Shown here: in pieces, positions 30,430 to 40,707 of the stretch | Layout of the letters: each line of letters opens with the position of its first letter | Position numbering within the stretch: position 1 is the first letter of the stretch | From: Alteromonas abrolhosensis | GTDB taxonomy: Bacteria; Pseudomonadota; Gammaproteobacteria; Enterobacterales; Alteromonadaceae | DNA: 49,036 nt | Direction of reading: 5' to 3' | Assembly (NCBI RefSeq): GCF_001953635.1 | Contig: NZ_MEJH01000018.1 | Location: 1-49,036 of the forward strand | The notes under the pieces: generated by a model | Seen by the model: only the letters and a program-made list of their open reading frames with translations | The model's database searches: none | What the model was told of the DNA's origin: nothing | Translations under genes and position numbers: made by a program

Positions 30430-31425
30430 TTATTTGCTTTCGTTTACCGCAGTGCGTAAATACCCACCGTTAGCGTCTAGCTGAGCGGCGGCCTGCTCGG
30501 CAGTTTGCCCTGTTAATACCATCAAAATAGCCACTTTCGCTTTGTTGTTGCACGCCCTAAGCGCGGCTAAAGCAACGTCTTCACTACATTCGGTAGCCTG
30601 CATAACAATGCGAAGAGCACGGGCTTTTAGTTTTTCATTGGTGGCGTTCACGTCTACCATTAAGTTTTGATAGGTTTTCCCCAATCTAATCATGGTGCTG
30701 GTGCTAATCATATTCAAAACTAGCTTTTGTGCAGTGCCCGACTTCATGCGCGTACTGCCGGTCAGCGCTTCTGGACCAACAATAGGGCATATGGCTACAT
30801 CAGCATTTGTGAAAATAGCGGCGTTAGGGCTGCACGCTATTGCCCCCGTAAAGCAGCCCAGCGAATGGGCATATTCCAGTGCCCCACTTACATAGGGCGT
30901 ACGACCACTTGCTGAAATGCCAACTACCGTATCGTTTTTGTGAAGGGCAAGGTTTTCAAGATCAGTGCGCCCCGCGTCAAAGTCATCTTCAGCGCCTTCT
31001 ACGGCGTGCTGAATGGCTTTTTCTCCGCCTGCTATCACGCCAACGACAAGTTCATCAGGTACGCTAAATGTAGGTCTGCATTCAACCGCATCTAAAATAC
31101 CCAGCCTGCCGCTAGTTCCCGCGCCTACATAAATAAGTCTACCACCGCTTTTTATGCTATTCGTTGCTGCATCCACCGCCTTTGCTATTTGTGGTATTTG
31201 CTGGGCAACTGCGTTTGCAACTTTTGCATCTTCGTTGTTAATACGTGTAAGAATGCCTTCGGTAGTAAGCGTGTCTATATCCAAGGTATCTGGGTTTCTG
31301 CCCTCTGACACAATTTTATTTAGTGACTGGGCTAACTCATTAACGGTGGGCTTTTTACCCGCGGCTTTTGTGTCAGTATGAATATCTGATGGCGACTTTG
31401 AAGTAGATGAATTGTGCGAAGACAT
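30430..31425 (-). CDS. murQ: N-acetylmuramic acid 6-phosphate etherase MurQ
   Basis: The 331-residue cytoplasmic enzyme cleaves the lactyl ether of MurNAc-6-phosphate to give GlcNAc-6-phosphate and D-lactate. The SIS-domain motifs YVGAGTSGRLGILDA, GVIAGGEKAI with EGAEDD, GISASGRTPYV and GSTRMKSGTAQKLVLN are all present. About 30 residues of low-complexity N-terminus precede the usual start. AAGG lies seven bases before the ATG. It is first in the murQ-namZ operon and divergent from alr across 189 bases. No MurNAc transporter or kinase gene is visible in the window. Confidence 0.96.
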   Translation of the reverse strand: MSSHNSSTSKSPSDIHTDTKAAGKKPTVNELAQSLNKIVSEGRNPDTLDIDTLTTEGILTRINNEDAKVANAVAQQIPQIAKAVDAATNSIKSGGRLIYVGAGTSGRLGILDAVECRPTFSVPDELVVGVIAGGEKAIQHAVEGAEDDFDAGRTDLENLALHKNDTVVGISASGRTPYVSGALEYAHSLGCFTGAIACSPNAAIFTNADVAICPIVGPEALTGSTRMKSGTAQKLVLNMISTSTMIRLGKTYQNLMVDVNATNEKLKARALRIVMQATECSEDVALAALRACNNKAKVAILMVLTGQTAEQAAAQLDANGGYLRTAVNESK

Positions 31426-31614
31426 GAAAAACCTTGAGGCAACGAAATTGTGATAACCAGGATGCGCAAAGCATAACGGTATTTTATGGTATAAGAAACC
31501 ACGCGCTAGACGGTAGCTTTTTCAATATTAATCCCGCGCCCCAAATGCACTTATCGTGGTACACTTTGTCTTTCTATGTTCATACCATTAAACATTTAAG
31601 GAACGTGTTTTTCT

Positions 31615-32691
31615 GTGAGCCGACAAACGCAAGCTATCATTCATGCTGACGCCCTTCTACATAACTTCAAAGCCCTTGCTGCTTTAGCGCCATCAAGCCA
31701 GTCAATGGCGGTGGTAAAAGCTGATGCCTATGGTCATGGAGCAGTAAACGTTGCGCGTATTCTTCAGCATGTATCTTCGCGTTTTGCTGTGGCGATTATC
31801 GAAGAGGCCATTGCGCTTCGCGACGCAGGAATTAGCGCGCCTATAGTTGTGTTGGAAGGCGCGCATCAGGCAAAAGAATGCCAAATGGCTTTTCAGCACA
31901 ATTGCATATTGGTAATGCATTGCGAAGAACAGCTTGCTTGGTTAGAGCAGTGTCCTGAACAAAAACGCCCGCACATTTGGCTTAAAGTAGACAGCGGTAT
32001 GCACCGTTTGGGTTTTGCTCTTTCTGATATTGAAAGTATTACTAGTAGATATCGCCACTTATTGAGCGAACAAACGGTAATTGCTACCCATTTTGCTTGT
32101 GCGGACGATGTTGATAATAGCTTTACCAAATCGCAATTGGCGGCATTTACGCAAGTTGTTGATAAGTTAGGATTGCCGACCAGCGTAGCTAACTCGCCCG
32201 CTACAGTTAATTGGCCTGCTAGTCGAAATGCCTGGAACCGTTTAGGCGTAGGTGTGTATGGCGGCGCCGTATCTACAACGCAAAATGTTGATGTTGAAAT
32301 CTACCCAGCCATGACACTTCGCTCTAGTGTACTCGCTGTTAGAACAGTAGCGGCTGGCGAAGGCATTGGGTACGGTCAAACTTGGGTAGCAAGCCAGCCA
32401 AGCAAAATTGCTACCGTAGGCATTGGCTACGCCGATGGTTATCCAAGACACTGTAAAAACGGTACGCCCGTAATGATTCGAGGTAAGCGTGCCTACTTGG
32501 CTGGCCGGGTCTCTATGGACATGATCACCATAGATGTTACCCATATCGACAACGTAGCTGTGGGCGATGAAGTTGAGCTCTGGGGGCAGAACATCTCAAT
32601 TCAGGAAGTGGCAGATAATGCAGACACCATCGACTACGAATTAATGACCCGCGTATCTCAACGGGTACCTCGCATTGTAAAATATCTTTAG
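31615..32691 (+). CDS. alr: alanine racemase
   Basis: The 358-residue PLP enzyme converts L-alanine to D-alanine for peptidoglycan. The PLP lysine is Lys35 in AVVKADAYGHG, the second catalytic base is the tyrosine of GIGYGQTW, and the GRVSMDMITIDV C-terminal strand is typical. The start is GTG 31615, with AAGGA about 13 bases upstream, a rather long spacing. It completes the cell-wall gene neighbourhood on the opposite strand from murQ-namZ. An in-frame domain of normal length makes the call secure. Confidence 0.96.
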   Translation: MSRQTQAIIHADALLHNFKALAALAPSSQSMAVVKADAYGHGAVNVARILQHVSSRFAVAIIEEAIALRDAGISAPIVVLEGAHQAKECQMAFQHNCILVMHCEEQLAWLEQCPEQKRPHIWLKVDSGMHRLGFALSDIESITSRYRHLLSEQTVIATHFACADDVDNSFTKSQLAAFTQVVDKLGLPTSVANSPATVNWPASRNAWNRLGVGVYGGAVSTTQNVDVEIYPAMTLRSSVLAVRTVAAGEGIGYGQTWVASQPSKIATVGIGYADGYPRHCKNGTPVMIRGKRAYLAGRVSMDMITIDVTHIDNVAVGDEVELWGQNISIQEVADNADTIDYELMTRVSQRVPRIVKYL

Positions 32692-32858
32692 TTTTCAATG
32701 GCTGCCAACACTATATAACTTTTAATGAAGCACTATTCATCAAAAGAATGAGACTTTTACCCCTAATTTAAGCCTATACTGTGTTGGCTTGGTTGCGGGA
32801 TTGCGGTGAATGTTTCGCCTCCAACTGTACTGAGCAACAACTCATAAGTGAGGTTTGT

Positions 32859-32939
32859 ATGCGTACTTCGTTTTCTCGTCCAAGAGTGAATCGTGGAGTA
32901 GTAAGTCGACCGTCAAGGCCTGTTCAGAAGAAGCAATAG
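32859..32939 (+). CDS. putative 26-residue highly basic peptide (or an sRNA)
   Basis: An ATG at 32859 with GTGAGG upstream opens 26 codons ending TAG. The peptide MRTSFSRPRVNRGVV followed by SRPSRPVQKKQ has nine Arg/Lys residues and no acidic residue. A -10-like TATACT lies at 32775-32780, and an unusually strong terminator at 32981-33014 closes a transcription unit of about 240 bases that is distinct from alr. I do not recognise a family. The unit could equally be a small regulatory RNA. The 359-base gap between alr and the YitT gene holds nothing else. Confidence 0.45.
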   Translation: MRTSFSRPRVNRGVVSRPSRPVQKKQ

Positions 32940-32980
32940 GTTTGTTGTAGGCGTCTAGGGATACAAATAAGAGATACAAG

Positions 32981-33014
32981 AAAGCCCGGTTAGGTTGTGC
33001 CTAACCGGGCTTTT
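32981..33014 (+). terminator. very strong bidirectional terminator
   Basis: AAAGCCCGGTTAGG (32981-32994) pairs perfectly with CCTAACCGGGCTTT (33000-33013) around a five-base loop and continues into a T-run. It closes the small transcription unit at 32859 and, read on the other strand, the YitT gene. Confidence 0.95.
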
Positions 33015-33050
33015 CATTTGTTGCATCGCAAAAAGTAGGAAACGTTTAAG

Positions 33051-33767
33051 TTAGCCGTTTTGTGCGCGAAGCTCGCTGTCTAAGGCGCTATTTAAGTTGT
33101 TGTCTAGCGCGCTGTCAGGTTGGTTTTCTGCTCGTTTCACTTCATCTTTTTTTGATGCAGCTTCGCCCTCTCCTGGAAAATATCGTTCTGGTCTATGGTT
33201 CAAAGAAATAACCATATTCAAACAGAACGCCGCTAAAATAGAGATAAGTACCAAGGGCCACTCAATGAAAAGTAAAGCGCTAAGTAAAATGCAGCTATCT
33301 ACTGTTAACTGGAAAGTGCCTGCTCTGATATTGAAGCGCTGCTGTAAGTAGAATGCCATGATGCCCACGCCGCCAAGGCTAGAACTATGGCGAAACATCA
33401 TTAGCATTCCCACCCCAATCAAAATACCGCCAAAAACTGCAGCGAAGATAGGGTTCACGTGGCTAATATCTACAAACGCAGGAATTTGCTCAGTTAGTAC
33501 AGAGACCGTTGTCACAGAAATAAAAGTGTTGATCGTGAAACGCTTGCTAATTTGCGTCCACGCCAGCGTGTAGAACGGTAAGTTAATCAAGAAGAATAAC
33601 ACGCCGAAATCCATATCCACGGCATAAGTTCCCAGCAGCGCTAAACCTGCCGCGCCGCCTACCATTAAATCTTGAGACTGAAATAAATATACGCCAAAAG
33701 CAACAAACAAGCCGGCGCTTATCAGGGCAAAAACATCCTCGATGACACTGTGTTTTGTTTTTTGCAT
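33051..33767 (-). CDS. YitT family (DUF161) membrane protein
   Basis: The 238-residue protein has five to six hydrophobic helices and the YitT-family repeats: GGAAGLALLGTY, INLPFYTLAW, GGILIGVGMLMMFRHSSSLGGVGIM. It lacks the C-terminal cytoplasmic DUF2179 domain found in Gram-positive members and ends instead in a polar, Asn/Ser-rich tail. Function is uncertain; a transporter or channel role has been suggested for the family. AGGA is weak before the ATG. Confidence 0.87.
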   Translation of the reverse strand: MQKTKHSVIEDVFALISAGLFVAFGVYLFQSQDLMVGGAAGLALLGTYAVDMDFGVLFFLINLPFYTLAWTQISKRFTINTFISVTTVSVLTEQIPAFVDISHVNPIFAAVFGGILIGVGMLMMFRHSSSLGGVGIMAFYLQQRFNIRAGTFQLTVDSCILLSALLFIEWPLVLISILAAFCLNMVISLNHRPERYFPGEGEAASKKDEVKRAENQPDSALDNNLNSALDSELRAQNG

Positions 33768-33986
33768 AGGAAAAAGTTTGCGTTAAGAAGACACAGCGTA
33801 ATTATACGTTTACAACACAGTCGGTTACAGCGAGATGAAAAGTTAACTGACCGCGATAATTGGCAGAAGGTAAGTTTGCCTTTACGACTTTTAGCGCACC
33901 AGTGAATAGGGTGTTGCGTCAATGTAAACGTTGCACCAAGGTGGTTCACTTAACCGGTAAATGAAAAACCTTTTGCTAGGAAGATG

Positions 33987-34298
33987 CTACTCAACAACGG
34001 AGAAAACAACGATGTCTTGCTTATTAAATTCTACGCTGCATTTCATAATACCTAAATGCAGAGGGCTATATGCTTCAATCTTGCTGCCATTTGCGACAAA
34101 CTCAGTATCCCAAAGCAATAAGTTGGCAGTATCCAACTGACGCTCTACGCTTTTTTTAGACACCCCAGGCGTGAAGTTATCGCAAAGAATGATGACCTCT
34201 CGTCTCGCTTCAATCCAGTAAAACGTTATCGTGATCAATAGTGCTATCGCCGCTATTGCAACGACATCTGCAATAATGGATCGTTTCATGGCTTGCAC
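33987..34298 (-). CDS. hypothetical protein with one N-terminal membrane anchor
   Basis: GTG 34298 is preceded by GAGGAG at nine bases and gives 103 residues; an ATG three codons later is an alternative. A hydrophobic helix (about 8-28, IIADVVAIAAIALLITITFYW) is followed by a short soluble domain with two cysteines (IILCDNF, IMKCSVEF). No family was recognised. It follows the VOC gene on the same strand by 91 bases. Confidence 0.65.
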   Translation of the reverse strand: MQAMKRSIIADVVAIAAIALLITITFYWIEARREVIILCDNFTPGVSKKSVERQLDTANLLLWDTEFVANGSKIEAYSPLHLGIMKCSVEFNKQDIVVFSVVE

Positions 34299-34389
34299 GT
34301 TTCACTTCTCCTCTACATCTTTAACTCGTGCGATTGAACCCTGTAACCTGATTAATTGCGGTGGCAGGGCGCACTTATATAAAGCGGAT

Positions 34390-34776
34390 TTAGGCTGTTT
34401 GGATCAAATCCCACTTATTGCCGAACGAATCTTTAAATATGGCTACCGTACCATACACTTCTTCTCTAGGGTCTTCTAAAAATGTCACCCCTTTGCTTTT
34501 CATAGTGTCAAAGTCGCGCCAGAAGTTATCGGTATTTAATATTAAAAAGACTTTGTCTGCTGCTTGGTTACCTATAAGCGCCTTTTCGGTGGCGTTTTTC
34601 GCCTGTGCTAATAGCAAGCTAGCAGAGCTGTTGGGTGGCGTTACTAATACAAAGCGCGACTCTTCACCCGTCACTTTGTCTTCGGTTAATGTGAAATTTA
34701 ATACTGTGGTGAAGTATTCAATGGCACGGTCGTAATCGTCGACAAAAAATGTAATGGCGGAAAGGTGTTGGGTCAT
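34390..34776 (-). CDS. VOC superfamily protein (glyoxalase/bleomycin-resistance-like)
   Basis: The 128-residue single-domain protein shows the VOC pattern: ITFFVDDYDRAIEYFTTVL near the start and IFKDSFGNKWDLIQ at the end. A paralogue-like VOC protein is at 20127-20546, but sequences differ strongly. Typical roles are isomerisation, dioxygenation or antibiotic sequestration; the substrate is not readable. Confidence 0.85.
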   Translation of the reverse strand: MTQHLSAITFFVDDYDRAIEYFTTVLNFTLTEDKVTGEESRFVLVTPPNSSASLLLAQAKNATEKALIGNQAADKVFLILNTDNFWRDFDTMKSKGVTFLEDPREEVYGTVAIFKDSFGNKWDLIQTA

Positions 34777-35122
34777 AAAATCCAGTTCAATTAAAAAAGT
34801 ACGTCAGAAAGCGGTGAATACTACCTAAAAGCTGCCAGTGCTGAAATACGAATTGTCAGCTGATGTTAATCGTTGAGCCGTTAAGTGGTTTCATTACACG
34901 CCGTGTTTTACAGAGTGCTATTGGCGCGTATTTGAACGCATTCTGCTGAAGCATATAAGTTTGTACTTAACAAATGATCTTTTTGTAAGGTTTGCCCAGT
35001 ATTGTTAGTACTGAAGGATTTATTTTGGTGCGCGATTCACCGAAGCGATATAACGCCCTTTGCTTTATTAGAGGCGAAATTTCGCAAAGGGTTCCCACCA
35101 AAAATTGAATACAGGAACAGTA
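34777..35122. other. 346-base intergenic region with a leader hairpin before the porin gene
   Basis: Close to the porin start, CCCTTTGC (35056-35063) pairs with GCAAAGGG (35084-35091). Inside this, the perfect palindrome GCGAAATTTCGC (35074-35085) offers an alternative fold that would compete for the same bases. The structure ends about 30 bases before the ATG. The rest of the stretch shows no clear feature. Confidence 0.45.
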
Positions 35123-36241
35123 ATGAACAAGCTACTATCCGCATTTTCTTTGGTTTCAATAGCTACGTGTACCATGAGCACGGCAAATGCTGATGAACTC
35201 CCTTTCAATTTAAGCGGTCACGTAAGGGTTAATTATGGACACCAAGACTGGCAAATTCCCGAGTTCAGGGATGGCTTCGAGTTTGAATCATTCAAACTAG
35301 GCGTATCCGGTGAGTCAGACCAATTTAGCTATAAAGCAGAATATCGTTGGTATGAAAACACCGACTTTGACACAGTCCGATTCGCTGAACTTACTTACCA
35401 TTACGACGAGCTTACCCAGATAACTGCAGGCATAACTCAAACGCCATTTGGTTTACAGCCCTTTGCAAGTAACAGCTTTTGGTTTTCAGTGAATTATTAC
35501 CTTGGTTTCGAGGACGACTATGATGCCGGGGTGAAGATAAATCACGACTGGGGAAATTGGGATTTCCAAGCTGCCTACTTCATGAATGATGAGTACAACG
35601 ATGCAGCTGAGTTCGGGCGTTATTCATTTGATGTAGCAGACGACGGTGAGTACCGAAATAAAGAAGACGGTCAATATAATTTACGCGCAAACTACACGGC
35701 TAACTTCATTCGCGGTGGCACCACTGACATTGGTGTGTCTTATCAATACGGAAACATCTTAAACTTAGATACCTTAGATGATGGCGATATGAGCGCGTAT
35801 GCGGTTCACATGCGTCATACCCAGGGTGACGTTAAGTTTGAATTACAATACATCGATTACGAATACGACTTAGCTGCACCAGAGGGGCAGGCAGACGATC
35901 GCATAGCGCTATCCTCTTTCACCTTTCCATTCCTAGCCGCCGCAGATGGCAAAACCTACTCAGCTAACCTAGTGTATTCCGTGCCTTACAAATTTACCCA
36001 CATCGAATCACTAACTTGCTATTCAGAGTACAGCGTTGCTAAAGGTGAGGGGAGTGAAGGAAAAAATTCATCGCAGTGGGTAAATGGCTGTAGTTTTGGC
36101 TGGGATAAATTGTTTGTATATGTAGATAGTATTCAAGGCAAGAATATGTGGTTCTCAGGTGGGCCTGGCGTTGGGCTGGATTTAGGTGGAAGACAAGAGA
36201 CCACCCACCGCCTGAACATTAACCTTGGCATTTACTTCTAA
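35123..36241 (+). CDS. outer-membrane porin-like protein
   Basis: ATG 35123 follows AGGAAC and gives 372 residues. A signal peptide ending TANA is followed by alternating amphipathic strands rich in Tyr, Asp and aromatic girdles, and the chain ends in NLGIYF with the C-terminal phenylalanine that marks outer-membrane beta-barrels. QTPFGLQPFASNSFW resembles the L3-type constriction region of phosphate- or carbohydrate-selective porins. Substrate is unknown. The solute-binding protein gene follows by 19 bases, suggesting outer-membrane and periplasmic steps of one uptake or sensing system. Confidence 0.85.
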   Translation: MNKLLSAFSLVSIATCTMSTANADELPFNLSGHVRVNYGHQDWQIPEFRDGFEFESFKLGVSGESDQFSYKAEYRWYENTDFDTVRFAELTYHYDELTQITAGITQTPFGLQPFASNSFWFSVNYYLGFEDDYDAGVKINHDWGNWDFQAAYFMNDEYNDAAEFGRYSFDVADDGEYRNKEDGQYNLRANYTANFIRGGTTDIGVSYQYGNILNLDTLDDGDMSAYAVHMRHTQGDVKFELQYIDYEYDLAAPEGQADDRIALSSFTFPFLAAADGKTYSANLVYSVPYKFTHIESLTCYSEYSVAKGEGSEGKNSSQWVNGCSFGWDKLFVYVDSIQGKNMWFSGGPGVGLDLGGRQETTHRLNINLGIYF

Positions 36242-36260
36242 TTACTAACAGGACTTTGAC

Positions 36261-37058
36261 ATGCGATTACTACTGATAGCGACATTCATTCTAGCGCTAA
36301 TACCAATGCAAAGTTTTGCCCATGCGTGGATGAAACTGCGAATAGCCACCACAGAGTACGCCCCTTACACCTCTACTGATATGCAGCACGACGGCTACAT
36401 TAACCATATTATTGCCGATGCCTTTTTAGAGACAGGCGTTATTGTTGAGTTTGTATCCTTACCTTGGGAAGAGGCGCTAGAAGCCACCCTTAAAGGCGAG
36501 TATGACGCCATCTCATACGGCAACTTTGTGCGGGCCCGAGAAAGTGAGTTTTTCCACAGTAACCCTATTAGTGCGGAAAGCTTGGTGTTTTACGTTAATG
36601 CTGAAAAAGGGCCCGATACATGGGCTGAACTAAGCGACCTAAAAGACTTAAAAATGGGCGTGACAGAGGGCTATTTATACAATGACGAGCTTGCCGCTTA
36701 CATTAAAAATGGCAATAACGTTGTGGAAAGTGCCACCGACAAAGAAAATCTACAGGCGCTGATTGACGGAAAAATCGATGTTTTCCCCATTGATGAACTT
36801 ACCGGTTGGTATTTGCTGCAGCGTGACTTCAATAGCGGCGACCGCAGAGATGTAATGCCTATTAAGCCGTTCATCTCTACTGTGACCACCCATCTGCTAG
36901 TTCCCAAAGGACAAAGCGATAGTCAGCTTATTTTGTCATTGTTCAACAAGGGGCTTGAGGAGCTAACGCTAGATGGAAAGCTAACCCGCTTTAAACGTCT
37001 GCTTAAGGAAGGTTATTACCAGCATCCGCAGAAAAAAGTGAATTTCGATAGACGTTAA
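36261..37058 (+). CDS. periplasmic substrate-binding protein, family 3 (polar amino acid type)
   Basis: The 265-residue protein has a signal peptide ending QSFA and a SBP_bac_3 (PBPb) fold: LRIATTEYAPYTS, then WEEALEATLKGEYDAI, DLKMGVTEGYLY and DGKIDVFPID. Family members bind amino acids or related small molecules for ABC import, or act as sensor modules. AGGAC precedes the ATG. It pairs with the porin gene upstream, but no permease or ATPase follows, so the inner-membrane partner must be encoded elsewhere. Confidence 0.85.
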   Translation: MRLLLIATFILALIPMQSFAHAWMKLRIATTEYAPYTSTDMQHDGYINHIIADAFLETGVIVEFVSLPWEEALEATLKGEYDAISYGNFVRARESEFFHSNPISAESLVFYVNAEKGPDTWAELSDLKDLKMGVTEGYLYNDELAAYIKNGNNVVESATDKENLQALIDGKIDVFPIDELTGWYLLQRDFNSGDRRDVMPIKPFISTVTTHLLVPKGQSDSQLILSLFNKGLEELTLDGKLTRFKRLLKEGYYQHPQKKVNFDRR

Positions 37059-37278
37059 TTGTGTTTTCGGGTTTAGGTACGGGAATTATCTCAACCCGAA
37101 TCTCTTTCTATTTTCCGGTCTTGTTATCTTCTTAAAAATGCAGAATAAATTGCATAAGTAAACCTAGGTTTGGTCGCTTACATGGCTAGCCTTGCAGATG
37201 AGCGCGTACTCTCTTTTCTGTTCATAATATACCTGATATGGTTGACGGCTATTTTGAAATGCCCATCTAGAGGTTGCC

Positions 37279-38550
37279 TTGTCGTATTCAGCTGAAACAT
37301 CGTTCTTTGCCCGTTGTATTGCACTATTAAAGTTACTCGGTCCTGGCGTACTAATGGCAACAGCGGCGGTGGGCGGCAGTCACCTCGTGGCATCAACCCA
37401 AGCTGGGGCTAAATTTGGTTGGCAGTTAGCGCTGCTGATCCTTGTCGTTAATCTCCTCAAATACCCATTTTTTAGGGCAGGTGTTAGTTACACCATTAGT
37501 ACCAAACAAACGTTGCAGCAAGGCTACCTAGAAATGGGTAAACGGTATTTGGCTATTGCCTTAGGCTTAAACACTATTGCTTCAGTGGTGAACGCAGCTG
37601 CACTGTTGCTGTTTGCTGCAAGCTTATTGTCTTACTTTATTCCTTTTGATATTGCTATAACGCTGTCGGCGTCAGTGGTGTTGGTGCTCATTTTAATCAT
37701 TCTACTAGCTGGGCATTTTGAAGGGTTAGACAATATCGCCAAAGGCATAATGGGCGTACTTGTGGTGGCGACGGTTGCCGTATTCGTGGTGGCGCTGAGC
37801 AATTATTCTGCTTCCCCAGCACTTGCCGTGGCACCGCCTTCGCCTTGGACGCTTGCAACATTAGGCTTCTTAGTAGTTACAATGGGGTGGATGCCTGCGC
37901 CTATCGAAATCTCGTCCATTACTTCGCTTTGGCTAAAGCGCCAATGCAAAAGCCAAGCGGTAACGCCGAAGTCAGCACTTTTTGATTTCAATTTAGGTTA
38001 TGCCGTCACAGTGTTACTCGCATTGCTGTTTCTGGGCTTAGGAGCACTAATTTTATATGGCAGTGGTACAGAATTAAGTGCCAGCGGTATCGGCTTTTCT
38101 CATCAGCTTATTAGTATGTACTCATCAACCATAGGGCAGTGGGCGCATTGGCTTATCGCGTTGGTGGCATTTTTGTGTATTTTTGGTTCGGCGTTAACTG
38201 TATACGACGGCTACGCGAGAGTCGTTGCTGAAGCGATAGCGCTACTTTTTAATAAGGATAAAAACGCACGAAATACGCTGGTTACGCCAGTACTGCTATT
38301 TATGGCAGTGGCAAGCTTTATCATAGTGCTGTTCTTCAAATCAGCGTTACTGGCAATGCTAGGTTTTGCAATGACATTGGCCTTTGTTACTACCCCCATG
38401 TTTGCATGGCTTAATCATAAGCTGGTTGCACAGACAAAACTTCATGAAGATGCTGCACCCAATGTTGTAGTGAAAATGCTTAGCTATTTAGGGTTGGCTT
38501 ATCTGTTTGGCTTTCTACTCGTGTTTATTTGGTGGAAGTGGTTTAGCTAA
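37279..38550 (+). CDS. Nramp-related transporter with non-canonical metal motifs
   Basis: The 423-residue protein (TTG start 37279, AGAGG upstream) has about 11 transmembrane helices with the Nramp/LeuT layout. LLGPGVLMATAAVGGSH followed by TQAGAKFGWQL aligns with the canonical TM1 segment, but the metal-binding DPGN is replaced by a VGGS-like sequence. In TM6 the usual MPH is MPAP (GWMPAPIEISS). It is therefore a divergent Nramp-like carrier whose substrate may not be Mn2+ or Fe2+. It stands alone, 220 bases after the binding-protein gene. Confidence 0.8.
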   Translation: MSYSAETSFFARCIALLKLLGPGVLMATAAVGGSHLVASTQAGAKFGWQLALLILVVNLLKYPFFRAGVSYTISTKQTLQQGYLEMGKRYLAIALGLNTIASVVNAAALLLFAASLLSYFIPFDIAITLSASVVLVLILIILLAGHFEGLDNIAKGIMGVLVVATVAVFVVALSNYSASPALAVAPPSPWTLATLGFLVVTMGWMPAPIEISSITSLWLKRQCKSQAVTPKSALFDFNLGYAVTVLLALLFLGLGALILYGSGTELSASGIGFSHQLISMYSSTIGQWAHWLIALVAFLCIFGSALTVYDGYARVVAEAIALLFNKDKNARNTLVTPVLLFMAVASFIIVLFFKSALLAMLGFAMTLAFVTTPMFAWLNHKLVAQTKLHEDAAPNVVVKMLSYLGLAYLFGFLLVFIWWKWFS

Positions 38551-38691
38551 CCGCTTCCTTGCGTTAGCTCGGCTCCTCGAATTACGCGTTAAGGTCCACC
38601 ATAGTAAATTAGTTTAATTACGCGCACTTATGTGAGCCTTAGCGCAATACTCTTCTATACTGAAGATGACATCGTTTGAGGAGTTCGCGGC

Positions 38692-39162
38692 TTGGAGCGT
38701 GTGGCAATTACATCCTTTTCATCTCTACCATATATAGGCAAGAATTTCTTGCTGCTCGGCATGCTATGTGTGGCTATTTTGGGGTGCTCAGAAGAGGTGC
38801 CTCAAACTATCCCGTGGCATAACGCTTATGACATTGAGCGAGAGCTTCATCTTCTAGGTCAGCAAGACGACCCTCGTGAAATTTATAAAAGGCTGCAAGG
38901 TATAAAGCAGCAAGCATCGCTACAGCTTTCTCAAATGCGTGAATCAGGTCATCACGACCCGCTATTTAGAGAATGGTTGGAATCGCTACGCATTAGCTTA
39001 TCGTTAGCCCCCTTGTACGGCGACAAAATAGAAACATGCAACGTGTGGCAACATGCAATGGAAGAAGCGTGGGGCGTGGAAACCGTACAGTTCAATGAGC
39101 GAGCTAAACTCGTGTGGCGAGTAATGGTAGCAACCTGCAACGCACGAGTTCGCTCTGTATAG
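38692..39162 (+). CDS. putative lipoprotein of unknown function
   Basis: TTG 38692 has GAGGAG eight bases upstream and yields 156 residues. A hydrophobic helix ends in a lipobox (AILGC, Cys at about residue 32). The mature part is helical, with QQASLQLSQMRESGHHDP and ISLSLAPLYGDK, and contains a Cys pair (ETCNVW, VATCNAR). I do not recognise the family. It converges on glyA with only eight bases between the stops. Confidence 0.65.
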   Translation: MERVAITSFSSLPYIGKNFLLLGMLCVAILGCSEEVPQTIPWHNAYDIERELHLLGQQDDPREIYKRLQGIKQQASLQLSQMRESGHHDPLFREWLESLRISLSLAPLYGDKIETCNVWQHAMEEAWGVETVQFNERAKLVWRVMVATCNARVRSV

Positions 39163-39170
39163 TGCTAGTG

Positions 39171-40427
<1,257 letters not shown>

Positions 40428-40707
40428 GCAGGCTCCTAAATGTCGTTATTTTTTATTTGATACTAGGAGCACAAAAAGAATAAATAAAATTAATAAAAAA
40501 TATGGCATCATAACTTTATTAAATGGCTATGTTTGCGAGTTTGCCGTTAGTAAAGCGTCGAAAACGGAACAGGGTTTGAGGTTTTCTCATCGTAAGTGGG
40601 TTTAACGCTAGGCAAGTCAATGCTCTTTATAGAGCTAAGCGCGCATGGCGACACGAAAACCTCACACGCAGCAACGCAACGTTAAAATAAAGGTGTTAAG
40701 CAAGGTA

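Noticed and set aside
20127..34776. The two VOC proteins as a duplicated gene pair
   Set aside because: They share only fold-level motifs and sit in unrelated contexts.
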